A DNA stretch of 64,000 bases from Dipteris shenzhenensis (Eukaryota; Polypodiophyta; Polypodiopsida; Gleicheniales), in the NCBI GenBank assembly GCA_047967505.1, contig CM106538.1, one strand, 5' to 3'. The notes under the pieces were generated by a model that was not told the origin of the DNA, made no database searches, and worked only from the letters and a program-made list of their open reading frames with translations. Position numbers and translations under genes: made by a program. Positions within the stretch are counted from its first letter, which is position 1, and each line of letters begins with the position of its first letter. Below are positions 11,516-23,935 of the stretch, one piece after another.

Positions 11516-14460
11516 TATATTTCAAAATTTGAATTATTTAGTAGTTTCAAATCAAGACCTTTTCTCTCATTTCAATTGATGCCTTTCCCTCATTCACTTT
11601 CTATTCATTCCAAAGCGGATTGGAGAGGAGTCTCAGAGTCTGAGAGTTTTACTCACCACAGCTCGCACGGAGAGTCTTGAGGCAAGAAGGCAACCAATGG
11701 CTCGATAGCCTGAACTCCACCGGAGCTGCAAAGTTGATGGAGCTGGAACGAAACAACACAATTGACGCTCAATCAATTTGGTAGCTTCCTCTTTAATTTT
11801 TGGATTTTTTGCTTTCTTTCTTGCAATTTGGCTTCCTCCTCCACCATCGAGGCAACAAGATAACAGGAGGGTTGAAAGAAAGAGAGGAGAGATATACCCG
11901 TGACGGACTCTTACTGCTCGATGCACTTGATCCTAGACTCTTACGAAGCACTGATTTTCTATTCTTTAAGGAACGAAGCGCTCCTTTGGATTCGCCATAG
12001 CCAATTCCTATATCTTATTAAGCTTTCCATAGTTAAATTCGCCATAGCCAACTCCCTGCCATAGCCACTCCTATCTTAGAGTCTATGCTCAAACTCTTGT
12101 GAGAGCCTTGAGAACATGGCAGTCTTGTCGAACACCTTCTTGCCACATCTGAGAAGAGCAAAGCGTACGTTAATCAAATTACGAAAGCTTACAAAAGTTT
12201 TGAAAGCTTACGTTAATCATCTCAGTGAGCATACGAAATTTTTGTCAAGGGATTACATCTAAGAGAGCACCTGCATGAAGGCTCAAGCGAACGGTGAGCA
12301 TGACCAAATGCGTAAAGATGGAGGTGGCGAAATGCAGGAATTGATTCCGTTCATATCTTTGGAAGTGCGAATCCCTTCATTCTTTGGAAAAGCGAATCCT
12401 TCATGCTTCAATCTTTGGAAAAGCGAATCCTTCATGCTTCTTTGGAAGTGTGAATCCCTTCAATCTTTGGAAAAGCAAAGAGTATGAATTAAAGCGAGCG
12501 GCGAGCTTGAGTAGATGAGTGAAAGGCAGGGCCAGTGGATCTTGATGGAGAGAAATAGAAGAAAGGAAGATAAAGGGAGGAACCAAAAAACAAGTCCTCA
12601 ACAAAGAGACATGAAAAGCGAGGGCAAGCGACGAGTAGATGAAGCGAAAGTAGGCGAGCGGCGAGCGGCGAGCTTGATGAGTGAAAGGCAGAAGAAAGGT
12701 AAGCTAAAGGGAGGAACCCAAAAAGCAAAGGGGCAAGGAAAGTGGAGACAAAAGTGCAGGATTTACTTGTGAGAACTACGCTTGAGCTAGCTTGAGCCAC
12801 GCGCACGATGAGATCCACAGCAGCACGGCATGCGAGGCAATCAACATAGGGCAACGAGATGAAAGAGAAGGTACTAGGGTTTTTCAATTTTTTACCTTCA
12901 TTAGTTTAACCTTTTGCATTTCGTTAAAAAAAAAATTTAACACATTTAATATATCCTACCTATGCACTTTTTTTTAATGTAACGAAGTTAGAGATGTGTC
13001 ATTGAGCTTCAAGTATACACTTGGGCTCCATAAACCACACAAGGCTCTAGAAGCCTCTTGTAATAGGCCTTGACAAGAACTACAGTCTTTTCAAGAGCAT
13101 AAGAATGTACTTCAATAACTACTTATATTGAAATAAGTTCTCATTGGAGTTTAGAATTCAAGCTTCAAGAGCAACACATAAAAATATAGTCAATGTTGTC
13201 TAGACATACTCATAGTGATGTAGAAGTCATAGACTTTGTGCAAATTCACAAACCTCTGCCTCTCTCTCTCTCATAGAAGGGAATTCCACACACAAATCCT
13301 ATCAAACATAAATTTCAAACAACAAGAAAATGAGTTCCTAGGGGGCTCCTACAATCAAGCTCTAGAGCTCTCTAATATAAATGGGAACTATACTACTCAA
13401 AGAAATGGTGAAGATGGGCAATGTTGTAGAGGGAGGGCGTTGTAGCATAACAAAACCAAGGGCTTACAAGAGAGAGACACTATAGGGGGGAGAAGAACAC
13501 CATGGGCTGATATAAAGATAGGGGTGAGAGAGAGGGGACAAGATGACTAATTGTACACTACATTAGAAAATGAAGATAGGGGTAAATATACATCTTAGTG
13601 GATAATGACTATTCCTTATAATCCACATGTTGAGGATAAAAGTGCAATTTAGCACTTTTTAAACAATTTATGGCTAGGTTGCAATGAAAGGTTAGCTGTG
13701 TCAAGAGGGCAAATCTATTTGAAGGGCACTTATCGAGATTGTCAATGGCTTGACCATAAAATTTAAGCCGCTACATTAGGACAATCTAGTTGGTTGTGCA
13801 CAAAGCCTTTCTATAAGCCTTGCGATGTTATGACTCATGTGCTACTATATTTCCAAATTCTTATTGAGGTGAACTTCAATACTTGGACAAGACTAATATA
13901 CACAACTTGGACAAGACTAATATACACAACCTAACTAGTTTGTCGCTTGATACAACTCCCATAAAGATACATGTTATGAAAACTTTATAATTATTTCTAC
14001 TAAATGAAATGCAAGCATGACCACTTGTGAAGTTCATTAGTTACTTTGGCATAGTAGAGAGAGAATGAGAAGTGCTTGAGAAGGTGAACATAGAAGTCGT
14101 CCACGGAAGACAACAATGGCTTGAGGATGATTTCCTTAAAGAGTGCTTCTTAAGAAATTGATGGGCTAGGGGTTAAGGGTGATAATTCTAAAACATTAAG
14201 CATCTAGATCAAGTAGATTAAGGACATAATTCAAGTGCACCTTTATTCAAAAGGAGTTACTCTCACAGGCGCACCATGGGCACCACCCACACATCATGGA
14301 TGGGCAAGATTGCCCGCCCCATCCAACCCATGGCACAGATGCATTCAATGCACCATAGAGGGACTTAGGCAGCTCTAGTGTGAAAACAGCATAAGCATTC
14401 AAGCTACCAAGTTAAGGGCACTTCAGCCTATAGAGGGGCACGTCTGAGCTGAGGTCAAAG

Positions 14461-14466
<6 letters not shown>

Positions 14467-14527
<61 letters not shown>
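14467..14527. repeat. (GA)n microsatellite
   Basis: About 61 bp of uninterrupted AG dinucleotides. Confidence 0.97.
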
Positions 14528-14532
<5 letters not shown>

Positions 14533-14822
14533 TGCAACGAAATGTACAAGATAATATTGTATTGGGCAGTAAGTTTACTTCTTGAGTCAAGGCAGCAAGG
14601 ACGGCGAGATATATGAAAAGCAAAATTTTACATTACTTGGACCTTGATCAAGAAAAACATACTCTAACATAAAAATTTGTAACTTAACCAACCTAGCATA
14701 ACCAAACTAACGTGAATAAACTCACATAACGAGCTAGGTTTCATAAAGTAATATCGATCAACTTTACCACATATATGAATAAATGGAAGTAAAATAGTGT
14801 ATGGTTTCAAATGAATACCACG

Positions 14823-14824
<2 letters not shown>

Positions 14825-14853
<29 letters not shown>
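14825..14853. repeat. (CA)n microsatellite
   Basis: About 29 bp of CA dinucleotides. Confidence 0.97.
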
Positions 14854-14856
<3 letters not shown>

Positions 14857-15111
14857 CATCCTCCAATCTCCCCATTTTACAAAGCTAAATTTTTTTAAAT
14901 TTGCTCCACTTCCATTCTCCCATTGCAAAGGGGGAATGGCACCAGTGCCATTCTCCCATTGTGATTTCCTGATTCAAATCAAGGCTGTGCAAAGGGGAAA
15001 TGGCACTAGTGCCATTCTCCCAGATTCAAAGTTTTGGCTTCACAGAGTCAAAATGTCACATGTGAGTTTGATGATCTCAGTGTCATTATGTAGATGCCAG
15101 CATGAGATTGG

Positions 15112-15460
15112 TGTTGAGAGTTGTGGTGCCATGAGCACATAGATTAAAGGGCTAAGGTATGGTATAGGAAAGAATTAAAGTAGCCACCCTAAGATGTGGA
15201 CTACATGATGTGGAGATGTGGATTGAGGATATCCACAAGGAGAGATGTGGATGAAAGGATCCCACATGTGTTGACTATTCAAAGGGCACTCTCTATATAA
15301 GAGGCCTATCGTGTATGATTGAGTACACACTCACACACATTGCAAAAGATATAGATTTGCTATCTCCCTCTCATGTCTTATTTAGTGTGCTTTGAGCCTC
15401 CTTAGTTCTTCTGTTGATCTTGTGTGCACTAGGTTTAGCACGATCTTACATTCTTTCTCA
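15112..15460 (+). repeat. 5' LTR of the non-coding element
   Basis: 349 bp, TGTTGAGAG...TTCTTTCTCA. It contains a good TATA box (CTATATAAGAGG) at 15293-15304. Paired with 17772-18120. Confidence 0.95.
15294..15300 (+). promoter_or_regulatory. TATA box in the 5' LTR
   Basis: TATATAA in the context CTCTCTATATAAGAGGCC, about 160 bp before the LTR end. The position fits a U3 promoter. Confidence 0.6.
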
Positions 15461-15472
15461 TGGTATCAGAGC
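15461..15472 (+). other. Primer binding site (tRNA-iMet type)
   Basis: TGGTATCAGAGC directly after the LTR. This is the standard plant copia site, complementary to the 3' end of initiator tRNA-Met. Confidence 0.93.
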
Positions 15473-17771
15473 ATAGGTTTAGCTCTCCTAGTTTAGCTCA
15501 TTAGTAGTTCACTAGGATTGCTTCCATTCTTAGATTAGTTTCAGAATGTAAGATTAGTTTTAGATCTCGAGAGTTCTTGTGAGATAGAATTCATTGAGAG
15601 AAAGAGCGAGAGAAATCCATCTTCTTGAGGGAATTCCATTCATTGCACTTCTACAAGAAGAGATGTTGGAGAAAGAGATTAACGAGAGTGTGAGGAATAT
15701 TTTTATCTCTCTATCCTCGCCTATGATCAGCCCAGTGAGCAATCCTCCCACAGTTCAAAGCCTCAACCGAACGAGCAGTGTCTACACCTTCTGCCCAATA
15801 CGACTCTACCTAAGGTGGCTTAGATGAAGAAACCTATTCATTGCCTCTTCTAGAAGACCTCACAGCAAGCTCTCCACCATCGCCAGTGATATCAAGCAAC
15901 TGCGATTATTGAATAGCTCACAGAAAGAGGCTTAATAGAGTCTTGGATGCATTAGTTTCGAGCCTCTACGGGTCCTGTGTGAGGCATATGATGCAAATGA
16001 GCCCCGAGAAGGTGGGCAATCCATTGTCATAGAGAAGCACGCAGTGAATGGTGCTCCAGCACAACTGCTCCCCACGGAAGAACTCCAGCCACCGCAGATA
16101 GCCCAGGCTTGCACAAACAACCTGCCTCTTCAACGACACAGCGCAAAGCAAAGCTTCATAGCAACGGCAATGGCTAAGCATAGCTCTTTCATCTATAGCT
16201 AACGACTAGAACACCGATGGGCTACCTCAACTTTTGCTCCACCGTCGACTGGAGCTTCAACAATAGCCTCCAAGTGCCTCGTCACACAGCTCGTCGATCG
16301 ACTACATAGATGACCCTCTCCTTCACGAGATTGAGCTGCCTTGGTGACGTGATCTCGCTAGCATCCGTGCTCCTCTAAGCTCCAAATGCTCTACAGCCTA
16401 CTCCAACGACCACCGACCAACAAAGGTAAGTCCAACCCACCGATGGCTCACCAACTCCAGCCCTGAGGTGCTATGCTCAAACGACCCTGCAGCGCGCCCT
16501 GCAACAGAGACTTGCTGCCCATCAAGCCATCCGCGATGCTCTAACAAGCGTCCCAACCGCATGTAACGGGCGACACTCCATTGTCTCCAGCGAGCAGCGC
16601 TTCTCCTGGCTCCCAACTCATTGATCGATCGGGCTAATAGCCCATGCAAGCTAAGCTTCAGCATGCCATCACATCGACTCCTCCATAGCAACGAAACAAC
16701 CAAGCTCCTGCTCCAGCCACATCAAAAATGCCACAATAGACTCCAACTATAGCAACGACGGGCTGTAGCTCCCAGGCTCCTCTCCAAGCCTCAAGCAGAC
16801 AGTTGCCTCCTGCTCATAACATCCAACTCCAACAATGTACCGGTAGCCTCTGCAGCAACCCTCCTCTGTCTCCAAATGTGGCGACTCGAAAGATCTGTTC
16901 CTTGTCGACGGCCGCATCTCCATTGACGCCTGCATCGCCATCATTGTTTCTGACCTTCTCCAAGGTCTCAGACCTTAGGAAAAGCCACATGGCAGATTGT
17001 GGTTAATTCTAGGTTAGATTAATGCTTTGGTTGAAATTTTGCCACGTGGCAGATAAGGGTATGGTCAACTTAACACACAATGGTTAAGTTAGAGTTAGGG
17101 TTAGTTAAGCCACATCAGCATGCACAGTCAGTAGTGCCTTCTAAGCACACAGCCTCTTGTTAAGCATAGTATGGAATTCAGCATGTGAATCCCTGTGCCA
17201 CATCATCAAAGGCTCTCTTCTTCACAGAATCTTCGACAAGCCATAACTTGCAATCCAAGAAGAATTTGGACACGCTCCAAAAAGGAAAAGTGATCATCTT
17301 TTCGAGCTCCACGCGCCTGTCATGTCAGAATCATTGTATGAAATTAGACACTGCCAATATTGAAAGAAATCAATTGGTAAGACCTTTGCAACAAATGAAA
17401 AAGCAACGCATGAATGCAGAAAGCATGCCAAAAGCACAAGTGCATGAGATGACCATAGCAAGAAGCATGGCATCCATACACAAAGCATCAAGGCACATGG
17501 AAGAACAAAGCATCATGCATCAAGCTACGAAGTGAACGCCATCGACATGAAGCATTGAAAAGTAAAATCCTTTCCACCTACAGCCCATATGTTTGTAAAT
17601 CAAGCCTGACCACCTAAGAGTAGCTATGAAAGCACCCAGGGGAGGTATTGACATGTAAAAGCCACACTTGACTACCTTAAGTAGTAATGCATGCACTAAA
17701 GGGAGGTGATGGAATGTAACTCACATCTGACCACCTTGCAGTAGCCAAAGGATCATGGCACCAAGGGGAGG

Positions 17772-18120
17772 TGTTGAGAGTTGTGGTGCCATGAGCACAT
17801 AGATTAAAGGGCTAAGGTATGGTATAGGAAAGAATTAAAGTAGCCACCCTAAGATGTGGACTACATGATGTGGAGATGTGGATTGAGGATATCCACGAGG
17901 AGAGATGTGGATGAAAGGATCCCACATGTGTTGACTATTCAAAGGGCACTCTCTATATAAGAGGCCTATCATGTATGATTGAGTACACACTCACACACAT
18001 TGCAAAAGATATAGATTTGCTATCTCCCTCTCATGTCTTATTTAGTGTGCTTTGAGCCTCCTTAGTTCTTCTGTTGATCTTGTGTGCACTAGGTTTAGCA
18101 CGATCTTACATTCTTTCTCA
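17772..18120 (+). repeat. 3' LTR of the non-coding element
   Basis: 349 bp copy of the 5' LTR with two differences. It is preceded by the purine-rich tract at 17763-17771 and followed by the target duplication ATTGG. Confidence 0.95.
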
Positions 18121-19740
18121 ATTGGCATCATTGCCATTCTCCCCTAGTGGTAACCTAGACAAACTAAACCTATAGATTGACATTCCACTAATTTTATTGG
18201 CTACAGTAGGATAATGGCAAAAGTGTAAATGCACATGTGAGTTTAGGATTCCTTGTGCATGTTTTCAATTCATGGTAAGAGATTGGCACCACTGCCATTC
18301 TCCACAGAGATTGACACAAATCCATATGAACTCTACAGAGCAGAGACTGTGATCATAGGAGAGTGGTCTCCGATTCCATTCCACATGTGAGTTTGATGAT
18401 TTCAGTGTCATTATGTAGTTGCCAGCATGAGATTGGCATCACTGCCATTCTCCGCTAGTGGTAATCTAAACAAACTAAACCTATAGATTGACATTCCACT
18501 AATTCCAATGGGAGAATGGCATTGGTGCCCTTCTACCTTTGTGAATCCAAAATTTTGAATTAGGACATTCCATTGGGAGAATGGCACTAGTGCCATTCTT
18601 CATTTTCCAATGGGAGAATGGCACTAGTGCCATTCTCCATTTTCCTATTGCAAAGCCAAAAAATTACGACATTGCATTGGGACATTCCATTGGGAGAATG
18701 GCACTAGTGCCATTCTCCATTTTCCTATTCCTAGTGCCATTCTCCATTTTCCTATTACAATGGAGAATGGCACTAAACTTATAGATTGACATTCCACTAA
18801 TTCCAATGGGAGAATGGCATTGGTGCCCTTCTACCTTTGTGAAGCCAAAATTTTGAATTAGGACATTCCATTGGGATAATGGCACTAGTGCCATTCTCCA
18901 TTTTCCAATGGGAGAATGGCACTAGTGCTAGTCTCCATTTTCCTATTACAAAGCCAAAAAATTAGGACATTCCATTGGGACATTCCATTGTGAGAATGGC
19001 ACTAGTGCCATTCTCCATTTTCCTAATCCTAGTGCCATTCTCCATTTTCCTATTACAAAGCCAAAAAATTAGGACATTCCATTGGGAGAATGGCAGTAGT
19101 GCCATTCTCCATTTTCCTATTCTCTAGTGCCATTCTCCCATTGCAATGTCCTAATATAAAATTTTGGCTTTGCAAAGGGAGCATGGCACCATTGGAATTC
19201 TCCCAAGGCAAAGTCCCAAGTCAAAATTTTGTCTTCCAAAGGAAGAATGGCACTAGTCTATTCTCCTCTTATGAAGACAAATGTTTTTCTCAAGTCAATT
19301 CATGGGGAGAATAGCACTGGTGCCATTCCCCTTTTCAAAGATGGGATATGCAATTCTCCATAGGTTAGCCAAATTCACATGGAGAATGGCACTGGTGCCA
19401 TTCTCCCCCCGCTACAAGGACAACTTTGTTGGTCTTATGAAATTCTTTGGTTGTACTTTGTTCATAATCAATTTCCTGTCATCGTAATGAGAGGGGATGG
19501 CTACTATCATTTGCATGAATCAGGTCATGATGATGGCGAAAATAATTCATGCTTTAGAAAAAGTTTTATCAAATTGCTAAAATTTTTAGGGAAATAATTC
19601 ATGCTTTCATGAAAATTTTGTATAGACTCATTCATGCTTTATAGAGATTTGCACCAATGCCATTCTTCCCCTCTAGAAGGACATGTTTGATGGTCTTATG
19701 AAATTCTTTGGTTGTAATTTGTTCATAATTAATTCTCCGT
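18121..19740. repeat. Palindrome-rich repeat region
   Basis: After about 360 bp of the mosaic satellite, the region carries at least 15 full or half copies of a palindrome with the core GAATGGCACTAGTGCCATTC. The 26 bp form at 18613-18638 is perfect. Two units of about 298 bp (from about 18491 and 18789) are tandem duplicates, each with several palindromes joined by CATTTTCCTATTxCAAAGCC spacers. Open frames here only translate the palindrome. No gene. Confidence 0.88.
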
Positions 19741-19966
19741 AATCGTAATGATGGGGGATGGCTATCAGAAGCGGGGAGAAGGTCATGATGATGGTGGGGA
19801 ATGAAGTGGTTGGAATTGGTGGAGTGTGTGCAATAGATTCGGAGGCCTACTGTAGTGGTGTGAAGATTGGGACAGAAAATGTATCGGTGATAGTGGAGAA
19901 GTCCATCAATAGTGAAATGCTCTTGCCATTTCCCACTATGGATGCAGTGCTTGTTGGTGAGGCAAT

Positions 19967-22689
19967 TTGGAGCGTTGTCAAGTGGCCTGTGACCATGTTG
20001 CTGGTATAGATGAGTTGGTCAATGATCAAATGTTGAAAAGGGACGATCCAACATCAAAGAAAAGAAGGTACACTTTCATTAACAGGGTGCCTAAACAAAG
20101 AGAGCCTCCAACAGCAATGTACAAAATGTCACTAGATTCGGTGCAGCAGGTTTCTTCCATCAATTGTTGTGGGAGTAGGTGTTGCCAACATGCAGAGCGA
20201 GATCTCTTAATGAATCTAAGGAAGAACTTTTGGGGCAGCTCCTTGGAGTCTCGTACAAACTTTATATATGATGTGTTGTCAACGTCTTGGCATCATGACT
20301 ACACAAGGAGGATATGCTACAACTTCAAGATAAATGGTCGAGATGTCTGTTGTAGAGCATGGTATGAGATGCATGGAACTCCAAGGACATCATTTTATCG
20401 ATACAGGGAGCAATTTGAGAGTGGTGTGCAGCGATATGTGCATGGCAATTCAGGGATTATGAGGAGGAGCAGGGAGCACATAGGTATGGGAAGGGCTCTC
20501 ATTCAACACTTTGTGGATAATAGCACAGAGCATATGCCTCACAAGAGTAGAACCATGCAGGATGGTTCTAGAGAGACACAACAAGTGATACCTGAAGTGT
20601 ATAAGAAGATAGACATCCTACGTGAGGTCAACACTTCACTTAATCAACGTGGTTATCAGAGCCTATCCACATCCACATTTGGCAGGATTTTTGAAAATCA
20701 GACTTAAAAAATGTAGCCCTTGCTAAGACGAGTGAATTCTCTTAATGTAGCTTGTGCAACCGGATCAAGGCTCAATTGGCAGCCACAAAAAGTCAAGATG
20801 AGCGCAATTCGCTGATGGAAGAGAGAAAGATGCATATGATACAGCAACAAAGTTGTAGGAACTTATACTATGCATGGCATAGGTACTCCGAGATGGATCC
20901 AAAAAAGTATGTATGCATAATCCATGATAAGATGGACCAAAAAAAGACGGCAATTCCAAGACTTTGGGTGAGGTCCAAGGACACCGATTCTACATGGCAA
21001 TTACAGGTTTCACTCATTGGAATGATTACCCATGGGCATGGAAACGGTCATTATGGACACTTCACCCTCAATGGTTTGTGGCCATCTGATCCCAACATGA
21101 CGATTGGATCGCTCTCAATTTGTTTATGCAACCTCAAGAGGATGGATATGCATGACCTTAGAGACCTTGCTACCAATGGGATTCCTAGAAGCAATGCTCG
21201 CCTTTTGAATGCTCTATGTTCAAGAAACGCTTTGGACTCCCATTACAGTTCTAAAGGTGCACATGTTTCCACAAGTGGAGCTAGCTTGTCTGAAAATGTA
21301 GATGTCACGATCACAAATGCAAATCTAGAAACTGTATCGGAAAGTGACCCGAAGTCTGTCACGGAGGCCATGACAACTTCCATTGCAAGGGCTATAGACA
21401 CATGTGTGAATTTTTTTCCGTCAAATACAAGAGAAAACCCACCCTCTTTAGAGGGGAGTGTTGCTATTGAGCCACCATTCCAAAAGTTGCCAGAGAACTT
21501 GCTACTCTAACTAGATAATTGTGGGTCTGAGAACGAAAATAGATACTTGTTTGCATACCTTTCTCTTCTTGTAGCAAGGGGCATTTTCAAGACAGTTCAA
21601 TTGGGCTTCTTGATGGTAGGGCACACACATGAGGACATTGATGCAATGTTCAGTAGGTTTTCTGAGAGCTTGCGGGTGGGACAAACATTCACTTTCCCGC
21701 ATCTGATGGATACATTCAAAAAATGTACATCATCTTCACCGGCACCATTTGTTCTTACACGGGTTCCTAACTTCAAGGATTATGTAGATGGCTACCTATG
21801 TGATGGGCAAGAAATGCTAGTTGGACATGCAAAGCCATTACAATTTCGATTTTACATGCAAGGTGACATACCAATGATGGAGTACAAGGTGCATCCAAAA
21901 TCACCGAATTGGATGCCCATTGAAGGGGGAATTGAGCTATGGAAGAAAGACAATGAGGGTCGATCATTGTTGCCAACAGGTTGTCCGAATATACTGCCAA
22001 TGGCTGCATTTGTGAGAGATCACTTGCAAGTAATATCAACGATAAAGGATTACATTAAGTTTTGGGAGAAATGTGCAAGTGGAAAGAATGCATCCTATGA
22101 GTCCTACATTAGGCCAGTGATAGACTATTGGAAAACCATGATCGGTGAGCTCGAACAGGAAAACATCTCAGAGATAGGAGTGTACAGAAAGTTTTGGCCA
22201 AGAACACAATCTCCTGATGAGGAGGATGATATAGATGCTTGCATTAATGATTTCCAAGGCTATGAGGAATGGAATGATCACTATTGTGGGCCTCTAAAAG
22301 GTAAGCCGAGGGAAGAGTTTAGACCAATGGTGGATGTTAAGCAAGGTGACTTTGTCTTGGTGAGGCCATCAGATCCTATATACCCCATATGGCTTGGGGT
22401 TGCCATATCAAGTGCCGAGATGGATGCTGCTTCTCCTAATCTCAAGAAATTATTAATTCAGTATTGGGCACCATCAGTTAAGAGAAAGGGGCTCAGTGAT
22501 GTAGATGCCTATATTGATTGCTGGAACAAGTATTGGGCAGAGAATAGGTTGGATCCACAGGTATGGGAGTGTATTGATGCAATTGTCTGGTCATGGACAT
22601 CAAAATCCATAAATAGACCCAAGAAGATCAAGATTCCACAAAGCGTATGTATCAAAGCACAGGAGAGCTTGCTTGGTATCAGAGCATAG
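19967..22689 (+). pseudogene. DUF7869-type transposase-like protein, nearly intact
   Basis: Long coding region in three blocks: 19967-20707, 20752-21510 and 21547-22689. The second and third share a frame and are split only by a TAA at 21508-21510, just before LDNCGSEN. From memory, family members have Gln (QLDN) there, so this is probably a CAA-to-TAA change. The first block is joined by a short frame disruption at 20705-20752, around a Cys-x2-Cys (CSLCNRIKAQ). Recognisable motifs are DKMDQKKTAIPR, HGHGNGHYGHF, LDNCGSEN and LMVGHTHEDIDAMFSRFSE (about 21610-21660), which I recall from proteins annotated DUF7869 in bryophytes, ferns, corals and other invertebrates. Their spaced acidic residues suggest an RNase H-like fold, but the activity is unproven. 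An N-terminal Cys/His cluster (CCGSRCCQHAERD) could bind DNA or metal. The start is uncertain: the frame 19758-20009 overlaps and may be an upstream exon. No terminal repeats were found. An almost intact long protein among ruined neighbours suggests a recent or once selected gene. Confidence 0.72.
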
Positions 22690-23219
22690 AAAATGGTGTC
22701 GATTTTCTCCCTCTTAATCTCCCAAACTTCCATTGTAAGGTGTGTTCTCATGTGATGTTTCTCAATTGTTGTTATCTTGTCAATGGGTATTTGCATATTA
22801 TTAATATGACAATTTTTCAGAAGCTGACCTTCACCACCAACTGCTTTGTTTCTAGTGGAACTCACTATGCATGGTGTTTGTTAACACCATCAACTGGTGT
22901 TTATTAATACCTCAAGTAAAATATACATGTTGTTCCTAGACGGTGTTTATTAACACCACCAAATACATGATTTTCAAACTCTGCCACAAATGCTTTGTTT
23001 CGGTTTTTATACGCAATGAACTGTTTCACAACCAATGAAGTTTTTCATAATCATTGGAATTCCAAATATTAGCTTATTCAATATTGGTAAAATTCCCACA
23101 ATCAATGGAAATTTTCCCAAATTTAATGAAGCCTTTCCCAATTTTAATGAAATCCACCCAATTTCAAAATTCCCAAAATGCAAATTTTGTCCCACTTTAT
23201 CTAATACTGTGTTAAATCC
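22690..23219. other. Intergenic stretch with short repeats
   Basis: No gene seen. GGTGTTTxTTAACACC words repeat at about 22874-22960. Alternating CCCAATTTxAATGAA words lie at 23040-23180. Confidence 0.5.
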
Positions 23220-23935
23220 CTAAGTTCCCCTGGGCTTCCTAAGACGTACAATAAATTGCATGTCTATAGCGGTCACGGTGACCCTTTTCCTATGAATGGC
23301 AGCTAACTAGATGTAATCCATGAGGTCTACTAGTAGGTAGGCCTTAGATGCATGCTACAGCGCAAGCAAGGCATCTCTAGAAATACGCCAGGGAGCCTCC
23401 ACAACTCTGCGCCTAGAAAACCAAGACATTGGGTTAAGGTTGAGGTCCTGGATGACCTCGCGTACCACCCTTGCGAAGCTGGCCATCAGGATGAGCAGAT
23501 CAATGGACTTCTGAAACTTTCTGATCTCCTGAAGTGCCACTGTTCCTGGCTTGAATCTGTACCACCTCACTAGAGGAGGGCCTCATCCTGGATGTTGAGG
23601 GCCTCTTTGACCTGCACTTGGAGCTCTGGCACCTCTCCCCCGTTGGCGTGGACCCTGATTGTTTGTTCCTGCCTTGGTCCTCTGGTCTGTTCTTCGTTGT
23701 TCCTCTTCCACACACTCCTCCTCTGTGCTCTCGAAGTCATCCATCTCTATCATAGGATCTTCTTGTGCCTTCCTCTATCCCCCTTACTCCCTATCCGGCT
23801 TTTGGATTGGTAGTTTCTCCCTTCGGCGAGGATCATTGGGGGGAGAGGGGGGGGGCTATCACTCTCTGTCTCTGAGTCTGGAGGTGGGTCTGGCTATGCC
23901 AGTCTCTGTGGTGCCTTGATCTTGGGCCTGGCCAT
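23220..23935 (-). pseudogene. Histone H3 relic, probably centromeric H3 (CENH3)-like
   Basis: Histone H3 packs DNA in nucleosomes; the CENH3 variant marks centromeres. On the minus strand the histone fold is legible: [15 protein letters not shown] (alpha-N) and [13 protein letters not shown] (alpha-1) in the open stretch 23570-23355, then after TAG (23357-23355) HASKAYL (alpha-2), a second TAG (23309-23307), and IHRKRVTVTAIDMQFIVRLR (alpha-3), ending at TAG 23222-23220. The loop between alpha-1 and alpha-2 is about 14 residues longer than in canonical H3 and contains Trp; a long loop 1 is a CENH3 trait. An upstream ATG (23935-23933) opens MARPKIKAPQR, like a CENH3 tail, but the tail has several stops and frame changes. 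The fold is read without introns. Alternatives: a decayed ordinary H3 or a processed copy. Histone identity is firm, CENH3 identity moderate. Confidence 0.78.

Larger units (their letters stand above)
11516..15111. other. Unassigned intergenic stretch with simple repeats
   Basis: No protein or RNA gene could be recognised; the open frames are short and without motifs. Visible structure: short direct repeats of CTTTGGAAAAGCGAATCCTT at 12355-12480, repeated GCGAGCGGCGAGC around 12495-12675, a duplicated CTTGGACAAGACTAATATAC at about 13877-13930, and two palindromic GGCACxxGTGCC blocks at 14929-15030. The last part (15050-15111) is satellite sequence like that at 4.5-10.9 kb. Confidence 0.6.
15112..18120 (+). 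mobile_element. Non-coding LTR retrotransposon (LARD/TRIM-like), complete
   Basis: A 3,009 bp element with two 349 bp LTRs (15112-15460, 17772-18120) that differ at two positions I could find (A/G in CCACxAGGAGAG; G/A in CCTATCxTGTATG). A 5 bp target duplication ATTGG flanks it (15107-15111, 18121-18125). The primer binding site TGGTATCAGAGC follows the 5' LTR at once and a purine tract AAGGGGAGG precedes the 3' LTR. The internal 2.3 kb has no gag or pol reading frame and no recognisable protease, integrase or RT motif. The LTR start TGTTGAGAGTT and parts of the leader (GAGAGAAA...CCATTCATTG; AAGAATTTGG...GCTCCAAAAAGGAAAAG) resemble the leader of A2, so it is probably a deletion or replacement derivative of the same copia lineage, moved by enzymes supplied in trans. 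It inserted into satellite sequence. Confidence 0.93.

Noticed and set aside
12275-12977. Overlapping open frames at 12.3-13.0 kb
   Set aside because: Low-complexity GAAGCGAG-type sequence, no recognisable domain, frames on both strands equally open.
14420-14850. Ser/Leu and Cys/Val repeat peptides
   Set aside because: Encoded by the (GA)n and (CA)n microsatellites.
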